From assembly GCA_045617625.1 (NCBI GenBank), contig JAZLJA010000023.1:62001-126000 (forward strand): 64,000 nt of DNA, read 5' to 3'. Under the pieces are notes generated by a model. That model worked only from the letters and a program-made list of their open reading frames with translations, was not told the DNA's origin and searched no databases. This stretch comes from Firm-04 sp045617625. Its GTDB lineage: Bacteria; Bacillota; Clostridia; Oscillospirales; Ruminococcaceae. Every line of letters starts with the position of its first letter. Position 1 is the first letter of the stretch. The position numbers and the translations under genes were made by a program. Shown piece by piece: positions 24,456-31,878 of the stretch.

Positions 24456-25573
24456 GAAAATGCTCCTTTCGGTATCTGCTGTGTAAGGCAGTGGATATTT
24501 CCGCCGCCCTTAATCAATTCGATTGCCGGAATTGGAATCACCTTGTGATCCGTACACACTCTCGATACAATTTCAACAGCTAACGCATCACTATCAGCGT
24601 TCTCCCTGCCAAACTGCGGCAATAGAATGCTGTGATTCGTGAAATAGAAATTGACATAGGATGCAGCAAGCCGTTCTCCGACTTCTCGTGTATCTTCACC
24701 TTCTGCAAAATGCATCCCGGCAATATCTTCAGCCTGAAAACAAACAGGATGTTTCGGTATCGGTAGTTTGTGTATGACGATTTTTCTGCCTCGCGCATCT
24801 GTCTGGCTGCTGAGATATTCAAAGCAGCTTTGTGAAAGAGCATACTGAGGATCTGATTCATTGTCCGTCCACGCAAGCAAGACCTCAGCAGGTTTGATGA
24901 AACAACAGACATTATCAACATGTTCGTTTGTTTCATCGTTCCAAATTCCCCGCGGAAGCCATAAAACCTTTTCCGCGCCCAGATACGCACATAGTGTTTC
25001 CGAAATCTGTTCTTTTGTCATCTGCGGGTTTCTGCCCCGGCTCAGCAGGCAGCTTTCTGTCACCATGACGGTTCCTTCTCCGTCGCTATGAACAGAACCT
25101 CCCTCTAACACAAAATGTCGGGCATCATAGCAATCGATATTCATTTGTTGACAGAATGCAGATGCGACAGCGTTATCTTGCTGATAATCAGCATATAGGC
25201 CATCAAACGAACCGCCCCAAGCGTTGAAATTCCAATCAATGCCGCGCACAACCCCATCATGATTCCGAACAAAAGTCGGTGCAGTATCTCGCGCCCATGC
25301 ATCATCCTGCGGAATATCCAGGAGTGTGATGTTGTCAATACCCACAAGGTATTGTTCTGCACGCGCTCGGACACAATCATTGCAGAGAACAAAAACGTGT
25401 TCATCACGGGCGATTTCAGTAATCATACGTGTGAAAACTCCTGATGCAGGCAGCGCATCATTGCGCCATGAACCGCTTCGATACGGGAACATCATGATAC
25501 AGCCATCGTGTGGTTCAAACTCCGCAGGCATATAGAACCCGTCTTGTATTGGCGCTGAGAAAAGCTTTTTCAT
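24443..25573 (-). CDS. aguA: Agmatine deiminase
   Basis: Converts agmatine to N-carbamoylputrescine and ammonia. A 376-residue guanidino-group-modifying enzyme with the usual N-terminus (FYMPAEFEPHDGCIMMFPYR), an ARDTAP segment, FVLEGGSVHSDG and the nucleophilic cysteine in GGGNIHC close to the C-terminus. GGAAAGG precedes the ATG, which overlaps the stop of the upstream decarboxylase by one base. Works between SpeA and AguB. Confidence 0.94.
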   Translation of the reverse strand: MKKLFSAPIQDGFYMPAEFEPHDGCIMMFPYRSGSWRNDALPASGVFTRMITEIARDEHVFVLCNDCVRARAEQYLVGIDNITLLDIPQDDAWARDTAPTFVRNHDGVVRGIDWNFNAWGGSFDGLYADYQQDNAVASAFCQQMNIDCYDARHFVLEGGSVHSDGEGTVMVTESCLLSRGRNPQMTKEQISETLCAYLGAEKVLWLPRGIWNDETNEHVDNVCCFIKPAEVLLAWTDNESDPQYALSQSCFEYLSSQTDARGRKIVIHKLPIPKHPVCFQAEDIAGMHFAEGEDTREVGERLAASYVNFYFTNHSILLPQFGRENADSDALAVEIVSRVCTDHKVIPIPAIELIKGGGNIHCLTQQIPKGAFSCGM

Positions 25574-26712
25574 TATGATAACCTTTCCTTAAAGTCAAAA
25601 TAACCAAATCGTTTCACAACCTGATAACTTCCGTCAGAACGTAAAATTCCGATATCCGGCAAAGCTATACCATTAAATGTATTGTTCTTTACCATTGAAT
25701 AGATCGCCATATCTTCAAAACAAAGTCTGTCACCGATATGGAGCTCTTCATCAAAGCTGTAATCACCGATCACATCACCTGCGAGGCAGGTGCAGGATGA
25801 CAAGCGGTAGGAAAATGTTTTTTCATTTTCTTCCCCGCTGCCAAACAAAGGCGGACGATAAGGCATCTCAAGCACATCCGGCATATGACAAGCGGCAGAA
25901 GCATCAAGAAGAACAATTTTTTTTCCATTGTCTACAATATCCATGACTTCTGTCACAAGATATCCCGCGTTCAGTGCGACTGCTTCGCCGGGTTCAAGGT
26001 AAACGGTAACATCATATTTGTTTTGGAAATCAATCAGTAGTTTTTCGAGCAGCGGAACATCATAATCTGCTCTGGTAATATGATGACCTCCGCCGAAATT
26101 TACCCACTTGCATTGTTTCAGATACGGTGCGAATTTTTCCTCGACAGCCGCCAATGTCACAGCAAGTGCATCGGCATTCTGCTCACAAAGCGTATGAAAA
26201 TGAATGCCATCCACACCAATAAAAGCATCCGAATCAAATTGTGCGGCAGTAACACCCAATCTTGAAAAAGGCGCACAAGGATCATAGATATCTCCATGTG
26301 TTTGCGTGGAACATTCGGGATTGACACGAATGCCAATGCTTTTTCCGCAGCACTGCGTTTGATATTTTTTTAACTGGGCAAAAGAATTGAACACTATGTG
26401 GTCAGCGTTTTGAACGATTTCCGAAAAATCATCCTCACGATATGCAGGTGAGAAAATATGAACCTCGCCACCGAATTCTTCCCGTCCAAGCTTAGCTTCA
26501 TAGAGCCCGCTTGCGGTTGTGCCGCTCAGGTACTTGGCAATCATCGGATACACGGCATACATCGAAAATGCTTTCTGTGCCAAAAGAATCTTACATCCTG
26601 TGTGCTGCTGCACCGATTTCAGTATTTCCAGATTTTGAAGCAGTTTGGCTTCATCCAGAACATAACTCGGGGTGTGGATTGTCGAAAAAACAGGCGAAAC
26701 CAAGTGATTCAT
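25573..26712 (-). CDS. nspC: Carboxynorspermidine/carboxyspermidine decarboxylase
   Basis: A PLP-dependent alanine-racemase-fold decarboxylase that turns carboxyspermidine into spermidine (or carboxynorspermidine into norspermidine). 379 residues; PLP lysine K47 in LLAQKAFS, GVRVNPE-like IGIRVNPECS, HFHTLCEQ, and the C-terminal CLAGD and EDMAIY substrate/PLP motifs. The ATG at 26712 is preferred to a longer frame because the family begins near PSYVLDE and the ATG lies two bases after the upstream stop, suggesting coupling; no clear Shine-Dalgarno is present. Confidence 0.9.
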   Translation of the reverse strand: MNHLVSPVFSTIHTPSYVLDEAKLLQNLEILKSVQQHTGCKILLAQKAFSMYAVYPMIAKYLSGTTASGLYEAKLGREEFGGEVHIFSPAYREDDFSEIVQNADHIVFNSFAQLKKYQTQCCGKSIGIRVNPECSTQTHGDIYDPCAPFSRLGVTAAQFDSDAFIGVDGIHFHTLCEQNADALAVTLAAVEEKFAPYLKQCKWVNFGGGHHITRADYDVPLLEKLLIDFQNKYDVTVYLEPGEAVALNAGYLVTEVMDIVDNGKKIVLLDASAACHMPDVLEMPYRPPLFGSGEENEKTFSYRLSSCTCLAGDVIGDYSFDEELHIGDRLCFEDMAIYSMVKNNTFNGIALPDIGILRSDGSYQVVKRFGYFDFKERLS

Positions 26713-26713
26713 A

Positions 26714-27967
26714 TTAGTCAACCAACACGGGATTTTCGTCAACGATCCAAGGCAAACCATATTGATTCAGCGCATCCATATAAGGATCAGGATCAAATTC
26801 TTCAACATTAAATACGCCTGCGCCGTTCCATGTACCGCTTGCCACCATTGCTGTGCCGATCATTGCAGGAACACCTGTGGTATAAGACACAGCCTGTGCA
26901 CCAGTTTCACGATATGCTTCCTGATGGTCACAAATGTTATAGATATAGACAGAACGCTCTTTTCCGTCCTTGATACCACGGAAAATGCACCCGATGTTGG
27001 TTTTGCCTACTGTGCGCGGACCAAGCGATGCAGGATCAGGCAGCAAAGCTTTCAGGAATTTGATTGGAACGATCTCATGTCCCTCAAACATAATGGGAGT
27101 GGTGTTCAGCATTCCGACATTTTGCAGACAATTCATATGCGTCAGATAACTTTGACCGAATGTCATGAAGAAACGAATGCGTTTGATATGCGGGATATTT
27201 TTGGCAAGAGATTCAATTTCTTCGTGATGCAGCAAATACATATCCTTCATGCCAACGCCCTCAAAATTGTATTCACGCTTGATTTCCATCGGTTTGGTCT
27301 CAACCCAATGACCATCTTCCCAATATGAACCATTCGCAGAAACCTCACGCAAATTGATTTCGGGGTTAAAATTGGTTGCAAACGGATAACCGTGGTCACC
27401 GCCATTGCAATCGAGAATATCAATATAATGAATCTCGTCAAAATAATGTTTCTGCGCATATGCAGTGAATACAGATGTCACACCCGGATCAAATCCTGTG
27501 CCGAGCAGTGCGGTAAGCCCTGCCTGCTTAAATTTTTCCTGATATGCCCACTGCCATGAATAATCAAAATATGCGGTGAAACCTTTTTCTTTGCAGCGTT
27601 TCTCATAGATAGCACGCCATTCAGGGTCGTCAGTGTCCTCTGCTTCATAGTTTGCAGTATCAACATAATTCGCACCGCAGGCAAGGCATGCATCCATAAT
27701 TACCAGATCCTGATAAGGCAAAGCGACATTCAGAACCGTGTGCGGCTTGAATCCGTTCATCAATGCAGTCAGTGATTCAAAACTGTCTGCATCAACTGTT
27801 GCAGTTGTCAGTTTTGCCTTTGTCAAAGGCTGAAGTTTTTGAGCAAGTCTGTCGCATTTTGAAACAGTTCTGCTTGCAATACAAATCTCCGTAAATACAG
27901 GGTTTTCGCAGCATTTGTGAATGGCGACTGTTGCAACGCCGCCGCATCCGATGACCAATAATTTCAT
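26714..27967 (-). CDS. Carboxynorspermidine dehydrogenase (saccharopine dehydrogenase family)
   Basis: NADPH-dependent condensation of putrescine (or diaminopropane) with aspartate semialdehyde to carboxyspermidine, feeding the decarboxylase encoded next. 417 residues; N-terminal Rossmann motif GCGGVA, the saccharopine-dehydrogenase-like core with GFDPGVTSVF, and a NICDHQEAY segment with YTTGVPA near the end. The ATG at 27967 has GGAGG nine bases upstream, which rules out the longer frame from 28033. Lies 19 bases after speE. Confidence 0.92.
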   Translation of the reverse strand: MKLLVIGCGGVATVAIHKCCENPVFTEICIASRTVSKCDRLAQKLQPLTKAKLTTATVDADSFESLTALMNGFKPHTVLNVALPYQDLVIMDACLACGANYVDTANYEAEDTDDPEWRAIYEKRCKEKGFTAYFDYSWQWAYQEKFKQAGLTALLGTGFDPGVTSVFTAYAQKHYFDEIHYIDILDCNGGDHGYPFATNFNPEINLREVSANGSYWEDGHWVETKPMEIKREYNFEGVGMKDMYLLHHEEIESLAKNIPHIKRIRFFMTFGQSYLTHMNCLQNVGMLNTTPIMFEGHEIVPIKFLKALLPDPASLGPRTVGKTNIGCIFRGIKDGKERSVYIYNICDHQEAYRETGAQAVSYTTGVPAMIGTAMVASGTWNGAGVFNVEEFDPDPYMDALNQYGLPWIVDENPVLVD

Positions 27968-27986
27968 ATCAATTACCTCCGTTTTT

Positions 27987-28853
27987 TTAGGGTTTGGAAT
28001 ACTTTTCTTCCGTTTCAAGCATATCTTCCACATATTTCGGCAGCATAAATGCTCCGCAATGGAGATTTGCTGAATAATACCATGTTTTCAAGTGCCGTGC
28101 TTTCCATCTGTCTGAATCAAAATCCCGAATCGGGTGATACTTCTTGGAAGCAAAACCAAACAGCCAATAGCCTGACGGACAGGTTGGAATATGTGCCTGA
28201 TACACGCGTGAAATCGGGAAACTACGATAAGCCTTGCGGTGCATCGCACGACAAGCTTCTTCGTCCTCATCATAAAACGGGCTGCCGTGCTGATAAACCA
28301 TAATTCCGTCTTCTTTCAGAGCTTTATAGCAGCTTCCGTAAAACTCTTTGGTGAACAATCCTGCTGTATGCCCAAGCGGGTCTGTGCTGTCGTTGATGAT
28401 AAGGTCGTATTCATCCTGACGCCCGCGCAAAAAGCGAAGCCCATCACGATAATAGACCGTGACACGAGGGTCATCAAGTCCCTTAGCATTATCGGGAAAA
28501 AACTCGCGGCAGACATTGACGAACATTTCATCGGCTTCAACCACATCAATGGCTTCGATTTCCTTATAATAGGACAACTCACGGGCAACTCCGCCGTCTC
28601 CCCCGCCGATCACAAGCACACGTCGCACATTCGGATGAACCGCCATTGGAACATGAACGATCATTTCGTCGTAAGTGAATTCGTCTTTTTCAGAAAAAAT
28701 CACACTTCCGTCCGAAGTGAGAAATCTTCCGAATTCGGCGGATTCAAATACATCTATTCGCTGGAAATCACTTGTACCGCTGAAAAGCTGCTTTTCCACA
28801 CGAATCGACATTTTGACATTGTTTGTGTGCATCTCGGAAAACCAAAAATCCAT
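27987..28853 (-). CDS. speE: Polyamine aminopropyltransferase (spermidine synthase)
   Basis: Transfers an aminopropyl group from decarboxylated S-adenosylmethionine to putrescine. 288 residues with the SpeE motifs: VIGGGDGGVARE for the nucleotide, DVVEADEMFV, and the DSTDPLGHTAGLF active-site loop with catalytic Asp. The ATG at 28853 has AAAGGGG ten bases upstream, six bases after the speA stop. The operon contains no AdoMet decarboxylase (SpeD) gene, so the donor must come from elsewhere or the enzyme has a different role. Confidence 0.9.
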   Translation of the reverse strand: MDFWFSEMHTNNVKMSIRVEKQLFSGTSDFQRIDVFESAEFGRFLTSDGSVIFSEKDEFTYDEMIVHVPMAVHPNVRRVLVIGGGDGGVARELSYYKEIEAIDVVEADEMFVNVCREFFPDNAKGLDDPRVTVYYRDGLRFLRGRQDEYDLIINDSTDPLGHTAGLFTKEFYGSCYKALKEDGIMVYQHGSPFYDEDEEACRAMHRKAYRSFPISRVYQAHIPTCPSGYWLFGFASKKYHPIRDFDSDRWKARHLKTWYYSANLHCGAFMLPKYVEDMLETEEKYSKP

Positions 28854-28858
28854 CGCAC

Positions 28859-30313
28859 TTACACCCCTTTCAGCACATTCAGATAATTGAGTTCCCCGTC
28901 TTCTGGTCCCTGCATGGAACACCCCTTTTCCTTTGCATAAAGGATATAATCAACCAATTCCGCAGTAATCATCTCACCGGGGGCGAGGATCGGGATTCCC
29001 GGCGGATAACACATTACAAATTCTGCGCAAATACCACCGATTGCCTCGCGAATCGGAACAAACTCCTTCTCTGCGTAAAATGCTTGACGCGGCGTTGTAA
29101 TCACCATAGGATCAACGACCTCTGAATTATGAAGCTTTATGATTTTTCTGGAATAGAGCCGCTTAATATCCTCCAATGCACCCACAAGTCGTTCGATCTC
29201 CTGAATGCGGTCTCCAATGGAAATGTAGGCGAGAATATTACCGATATCGCCAAACTCGATTTGAATATCATATTCATCCCGAAGCAAATCATAAACCTCA
29301 ATACCGGTCAAACCGATGTCACGGGTATATACTGACAGCTTTGTGACATCATAATCGCAAACGGTTTTTCCGTTGACAAGATCTTTGCCATATGCGTAAT
29401 AGCCGCCGATGGAATTTATCTCACTGCGTGCATATTCAGCCATTGCAGATACTTTTTCAAAAGATTCCTTACCGCGGAGAGCAAGATTTCGCCGAGAAAT
29501 ATCCAGACTGGAAAGCAGAAGATATGATGCACTTGTTGTTTGGGTCAGGTTGATAATCTGTTCCACAAAACGAGGGTTGATGGAATTGTTCAGCAACAAT
29601 AAAGAACTTTGCGTCAAACTGCCGCCCGATTTATGCATCGAAATGGCAGCCATGTCTGCACCTGCTTCCATCGCCGAAACAGGCAACTCATCTGAAAAAT
29701 ACAAATGCGTACCATGCGCCTCATCCACAAGTACCAGCATGTCATGCGCGTGCGCAAGCTTGACAATCTCCACCAAATCCGAGCATATGCCATAATATGT
29801 CGGGTTATTGACAAATACTGCTTTTGCATCAGGATTCTGATAAATCGCCTGTTTGACTGCCTCAACCTCCATACCAAGTGCAATACCGATATGGGCATCG
29901 ACGGCAGGGTTGACATATACAGGTACTGCCCCGTTCAAAACAAGCGCATTGATCACGCTTTTATGTACATTTCGCGGCAGAATGATTTTATCGTTCTCTT
30001 TGCAGGCTGTCAGAATCATTGCCTGCACCGATGAGGTTGTCCCGCCGATCATGAAATAAGCGTGTGCAGCACCAAATGCGTCAGCTGCCAATGCCTCTGC
30101 TTCGGCAATAACCGAAACGGGATGGCATAGATTGTCGAGCGGCTTCATGGAATTAACGTCAATACCGACACATTTCTCGCCAAGAAGGGCAACCAATTCC
30201 GGATTTCCTCTCCCGCGCTTGTGCCCCGGGACATCAAACGGAACCACACGCTGCTTTCGGAATCGTTCCAACGCTTCATAAAGCGGTGCAGACTTCTGTT
30301 TGCTCAAGTTCAT
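28859..30313 (-). CDS. speA: Arginine decarboxylase (Orn/Lys/Arg decarboxylase family)
   Basis: Makes agmatine from arginine and so starts the pathway. 484 residues, the shorter Firmicutes type of the aminotransferase-fold basic amino acid decarboxylase. DVPGHKRGRGN at the start, MIGGTTSSVQA, VDEAHGTHL and the PLP lysine K228 in SMHKSGGSLTQ are seen, with a C-terminal domain ending in PGEMITAELVDYI. Substrate choice (arginine rather than lysine or ornithine) rests on the aguA/aguB context. The start is 16 bases after the leader terminator; AGGTGA is the ribosome binding site. Confidence 0.9.
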   Translation of the reverse strand: MNLSKQKSAPLYEALERFRKQRVVPFDVPGHKRGRGNPELVALLGEKCVGIDVNSMKPLDNLCHPVSVIAEAEALAADAFGAAHAYFMIGGTTSSVQAMILTACKENDKIILPRNVHKSVINALVLNGAVPVYVNPAVDAHIGIALGMEVEAVKQAIYQNPDAKAVFVNNPTYYGICSDLVEIVKLAHAHDMLVLVDEAHGTHLYFSDELPVSAMEAGADMAAISMHKSGGSLTQSSLLLLNNSINPRFVEQIINLTQTTSASYLLLSSLDISRRNLALRGKESFEKVSAMAEYARSEINSIGGYYAYGKDLVNGKTVCDYDVTKLSVYTRDIGLTGIEVYDLLRDEYDIQIEFGDIGNILAYISIGDRIQEIERLVGALEDIKRLYSRKIIKLHNSEVVDPMVITTPRQAFYAEKEFVPIREAIGGICAEFVMCYPPGIPILAPGEMITAELVDYILYAKEKGCSMQGPEDGELNYLNVLKGV

Positions 30314-30329
30314 AGGCTCACCTGTTTTC

Positions 30330-30367
30330 TAAAAAAATAAAGCGACAACGCAAAAAACGCTGTCGCT
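30330..30367 (-). terminator. Intrinsic terminator in speA leader (attenuator)
   Basis: Minus-strand stem AGCGACAGCG / CGTTGTCGCT (30367-30341, one G-T pair) followed by TTATTTTTTT. It lies inside the transcript between the promoter and the speA start codon, so transcription of the whole polyamine operon must pass it. This is the layout of an attenuator or riboswitch expression platform. Confidence 0.85.
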
Positions 30368-30569
30368 CTGAATTCTATGAATCATCAGAATCATACCATT
30401 TCACACGACAAGGCAGCATACGGTTTGATGACCGATTGTTATTGACCGTTTCACAAGTGATTTGATTATAAAGTAATCATCTTATAAAATTTGGGCTCTT
30501 AACCCAATCAATAATGCGGTTTGCACCGCAAATCGGCAATCTGACCCGCCTGTCCGTCTGGGCTGACTT

Positions 30570-30611
30570 TCAACATGGAAAGTGGTCATGTGAAAATGTT
30601 TCGATATCCAT
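30570..30611 (-). other. Possible 13-codon leader peptide
   Basis: ATG at 30611 (AAGG nine bases upstream) opens a short frame encoding MDIETFSHDHFPC, stopping at 30570 inside the first structured element. It may be chance; if translated, ribosome position could influence the downstream fold. Confidence 0.3.
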
Positions 30612-30623
30612 TTTCGATACCTT

Positions 30624-30652
30624 ATTTTATCATACTTTTTGAATTTTGTCAA
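30624..30652 (-). promoter_or_regulatory. Promoter of polyamine operon
   Basis: On the minus strand TTGACA (30652-30647), 17 bases, TAAAAT (30629-30624). It sits about 310 bases upstream of speA. Confidence 0.88.
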
Positions 30653-30697
30653 TCATTTTTTGAAAAATTCATAGTGGAAATATCACAAAACAAATGA

Positions 30698-30714
30698 ACC
30701 GACTGAAATCGGCA
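30698..30714 (-). terminator. Weak hairpin after CBM-dockerin gene
   Basis: Minus-strand stem of about five pairs, GCCGA-TTTCAG-TCGGT, followed by T-rich sequence. Marginal. Confidence 0.35.
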
Positions 30715-30724
30715 ATACACTTTG

Positions 30725-31624
30725 TCATTCGTTCTCTTGAGTTTCTTCAGGAACGCTTTCTTTCGCAATATGCCGAAGAAGGAATGTCATATCAGTTCCA
30801 TTCACCACGCCATCCTGATTCAAATCCGCTTTCGATTTCGCTTCATTGTTCAAGTCAAGCGTAATATCCTCAGTGGCAATTCGAGATATAATGATTGCAT
30901 CAGATACTGTAATCGCATCATCAAGATTCACATCGCCAAAAGTATTCCAATCCACATTTTCTTCAGAAACACCAGCATTTTCTGTGTCGTCTGTTTCGTC
31001 ATCAGTTTTGGGTGTTTTACAAATCAAAGAAAGATTATCAAATGTAAGCGTGGTGCCATCAGGGAAACAGTCTTTTTCCTGATAGTCACCTGCACCTCCA
31101 AACTGCCATGCCCACTGCGCATTATCCATATCGGTCAGAGATGTGAATGTGCATTCAAAAATCAGTTTTTGTCCTTCACCAATGGTAACACAGTTCCAGC
31201 CTGCACCATAGCTTTCATTTGCTTCACCATAGCCATTGTGCCAGATTTCCTTGTCACCGGCTGCATTTCCGATAACTGTGTAGATCTCCCCTGCTGCATC
31301 CGACGTGACCTCTGCATGAAGCGCATAAAGGCATCCGGCTTCGATCTTCAGATTTCGTGCAATGAGCTGACAATCCCATCTTGAGACGCCGCCATCTTCT
31401 TTTCCGCCGTTATTGATGATTTTTACCTGATATGTACCATCCTTTACACTGCCGTCAAGTTCGGCAGGTTCAGAGGCGGATACAGCCCACTGTGAATCTG
31501 AATCATCAAAAGTCGAATTCAGAAGCACGCGTTCAGAAGCAGCGAAAGCAGTCATGCTCGAAACCAAAACAGCGGGTGAAAGCAACAATGCACCAATCAG
31601 CCTTACATACAATTTTCCTCTCAT
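30725..31624 (-). CDS. Secreted CBM-dockerin protein without catalytic domain
   Basis: A 299-residue secreted protein. Signal peptide residues 1-28 (AFA-AS). Residues about 30-205 form a beta-sandwich carbohydrate-binding module (CBM4/9-like: LLNSTFDDSDSQW, SRWDCQLIARNLKIEAGCLYALHAEVTS, a WAWQFGGAGDY strand). An acidic Asp/Thr linker follows, then a C-terminal dockerin with two loops (GDVNLDDAITVSDAIIISR and ADLNQDGVVNGTDMTFLLR). No enzyme domain is present, so it probably brings a scaffold to a polysaccharide. GAGGGA precedes the ATG. Single gene with its own consensus promoter. Confidence 0.83.
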   Translation of the reverse strand: MRGKLYVRLIGALLLSPAVLVSSMTAFAASERVLLNSTFDDSDSQWAVSASEPAELDGSVKDGTYQVKIINNGGKEDGGVSRWDCQLIARNLKIEAGCLYALHAEVTSDAAGEIYTVIGNAAGDKEIWHNGYGEANESYGAGWNCVTIGEGQKLIFECTFTSLTDMDNAQWAWQFGGAGDYQEKDCFPDGTTLTFDNLSLICKTPKTDDETDDTENAGVSEENVDWNTFGDVNLDDAITVSDAIIISRIATEDITLDLNNEAKSKADLNQDGVVNGTDMTFLLRHIAKESVPEETQENE

Positions 31625-31701
31625 AAAATCCCTCTCATTTCATTATTCTGCTGCAATGATGTGATGAAAAATACAATTTTTCATTGTATTCTCACTTACA
31701 G

Positions 31702-31730
31702 ATTATAGCATAATTCTGTTTCGATGTAAA
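31702..31730 (-). promoter_or_regulatory. Promoter of CBM-dockerin gene
   Basis: On the minus strand TTTACA (31730-31725), 17 bases, TATAAT (31707-31702) with a TG extension. Confidence 0.85.
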
Positions 31731-31760
31731 GCTTTTTTCAAAATTCTTTTTATAATCATA

Positions 31761-31789
31761 TTGACCGATTTGTAAGAAAGTGATATACT
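31761..31789 (+). promoter_or_regulatory. Promoter of polA
   Basis: TTGACC (31761-31766), 17 bases, TATACT (31784-31789), about 90 bases before the polA start. Confidence 0.8.
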
Positions 31790-31878
31790 AGTTACTATAA
31801 TCGAATCATCGAGATCTGGTTTCTGTTCTTGGAGAGGAACATAAATAACTACTACTTTTGACACAAGGGTGATGAATC

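Larger units (their letters stand above)
30330..30617 (-). promoter_or_regulatory. Structured 5' leader of polyamine operon
   Basis: About 290 bases of untranslated leader. Near its 5' part a three-way junction can be drawn: outer stem TGACC (30588-30584) with GGTCA (30546-30542), hairpin ACTTTC-CATGTT-GAAAGT, and a small GCC/GGC hairpin. Next come a TGCGGT-GCAA-ACCGCA hairpin with a GNRA loop and a TTGGG...CCCAA hairpin, then an A/T-rich region and the terminator. I cannot match it to a riboswitch class I know. The 411-base interval 30314-30724 holds this leader, its promoter and the end of the next gene's transcript, but no further gene. Confidence 0.65.

Noticed and set aside
30330..30617. 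speA leader considered as guanidine, THF, SAM, preQ1 or fluoride riboswitch
   Set aside because: The conserved cores of these classes, as far as I remember them, are not visible; left as unassigned.
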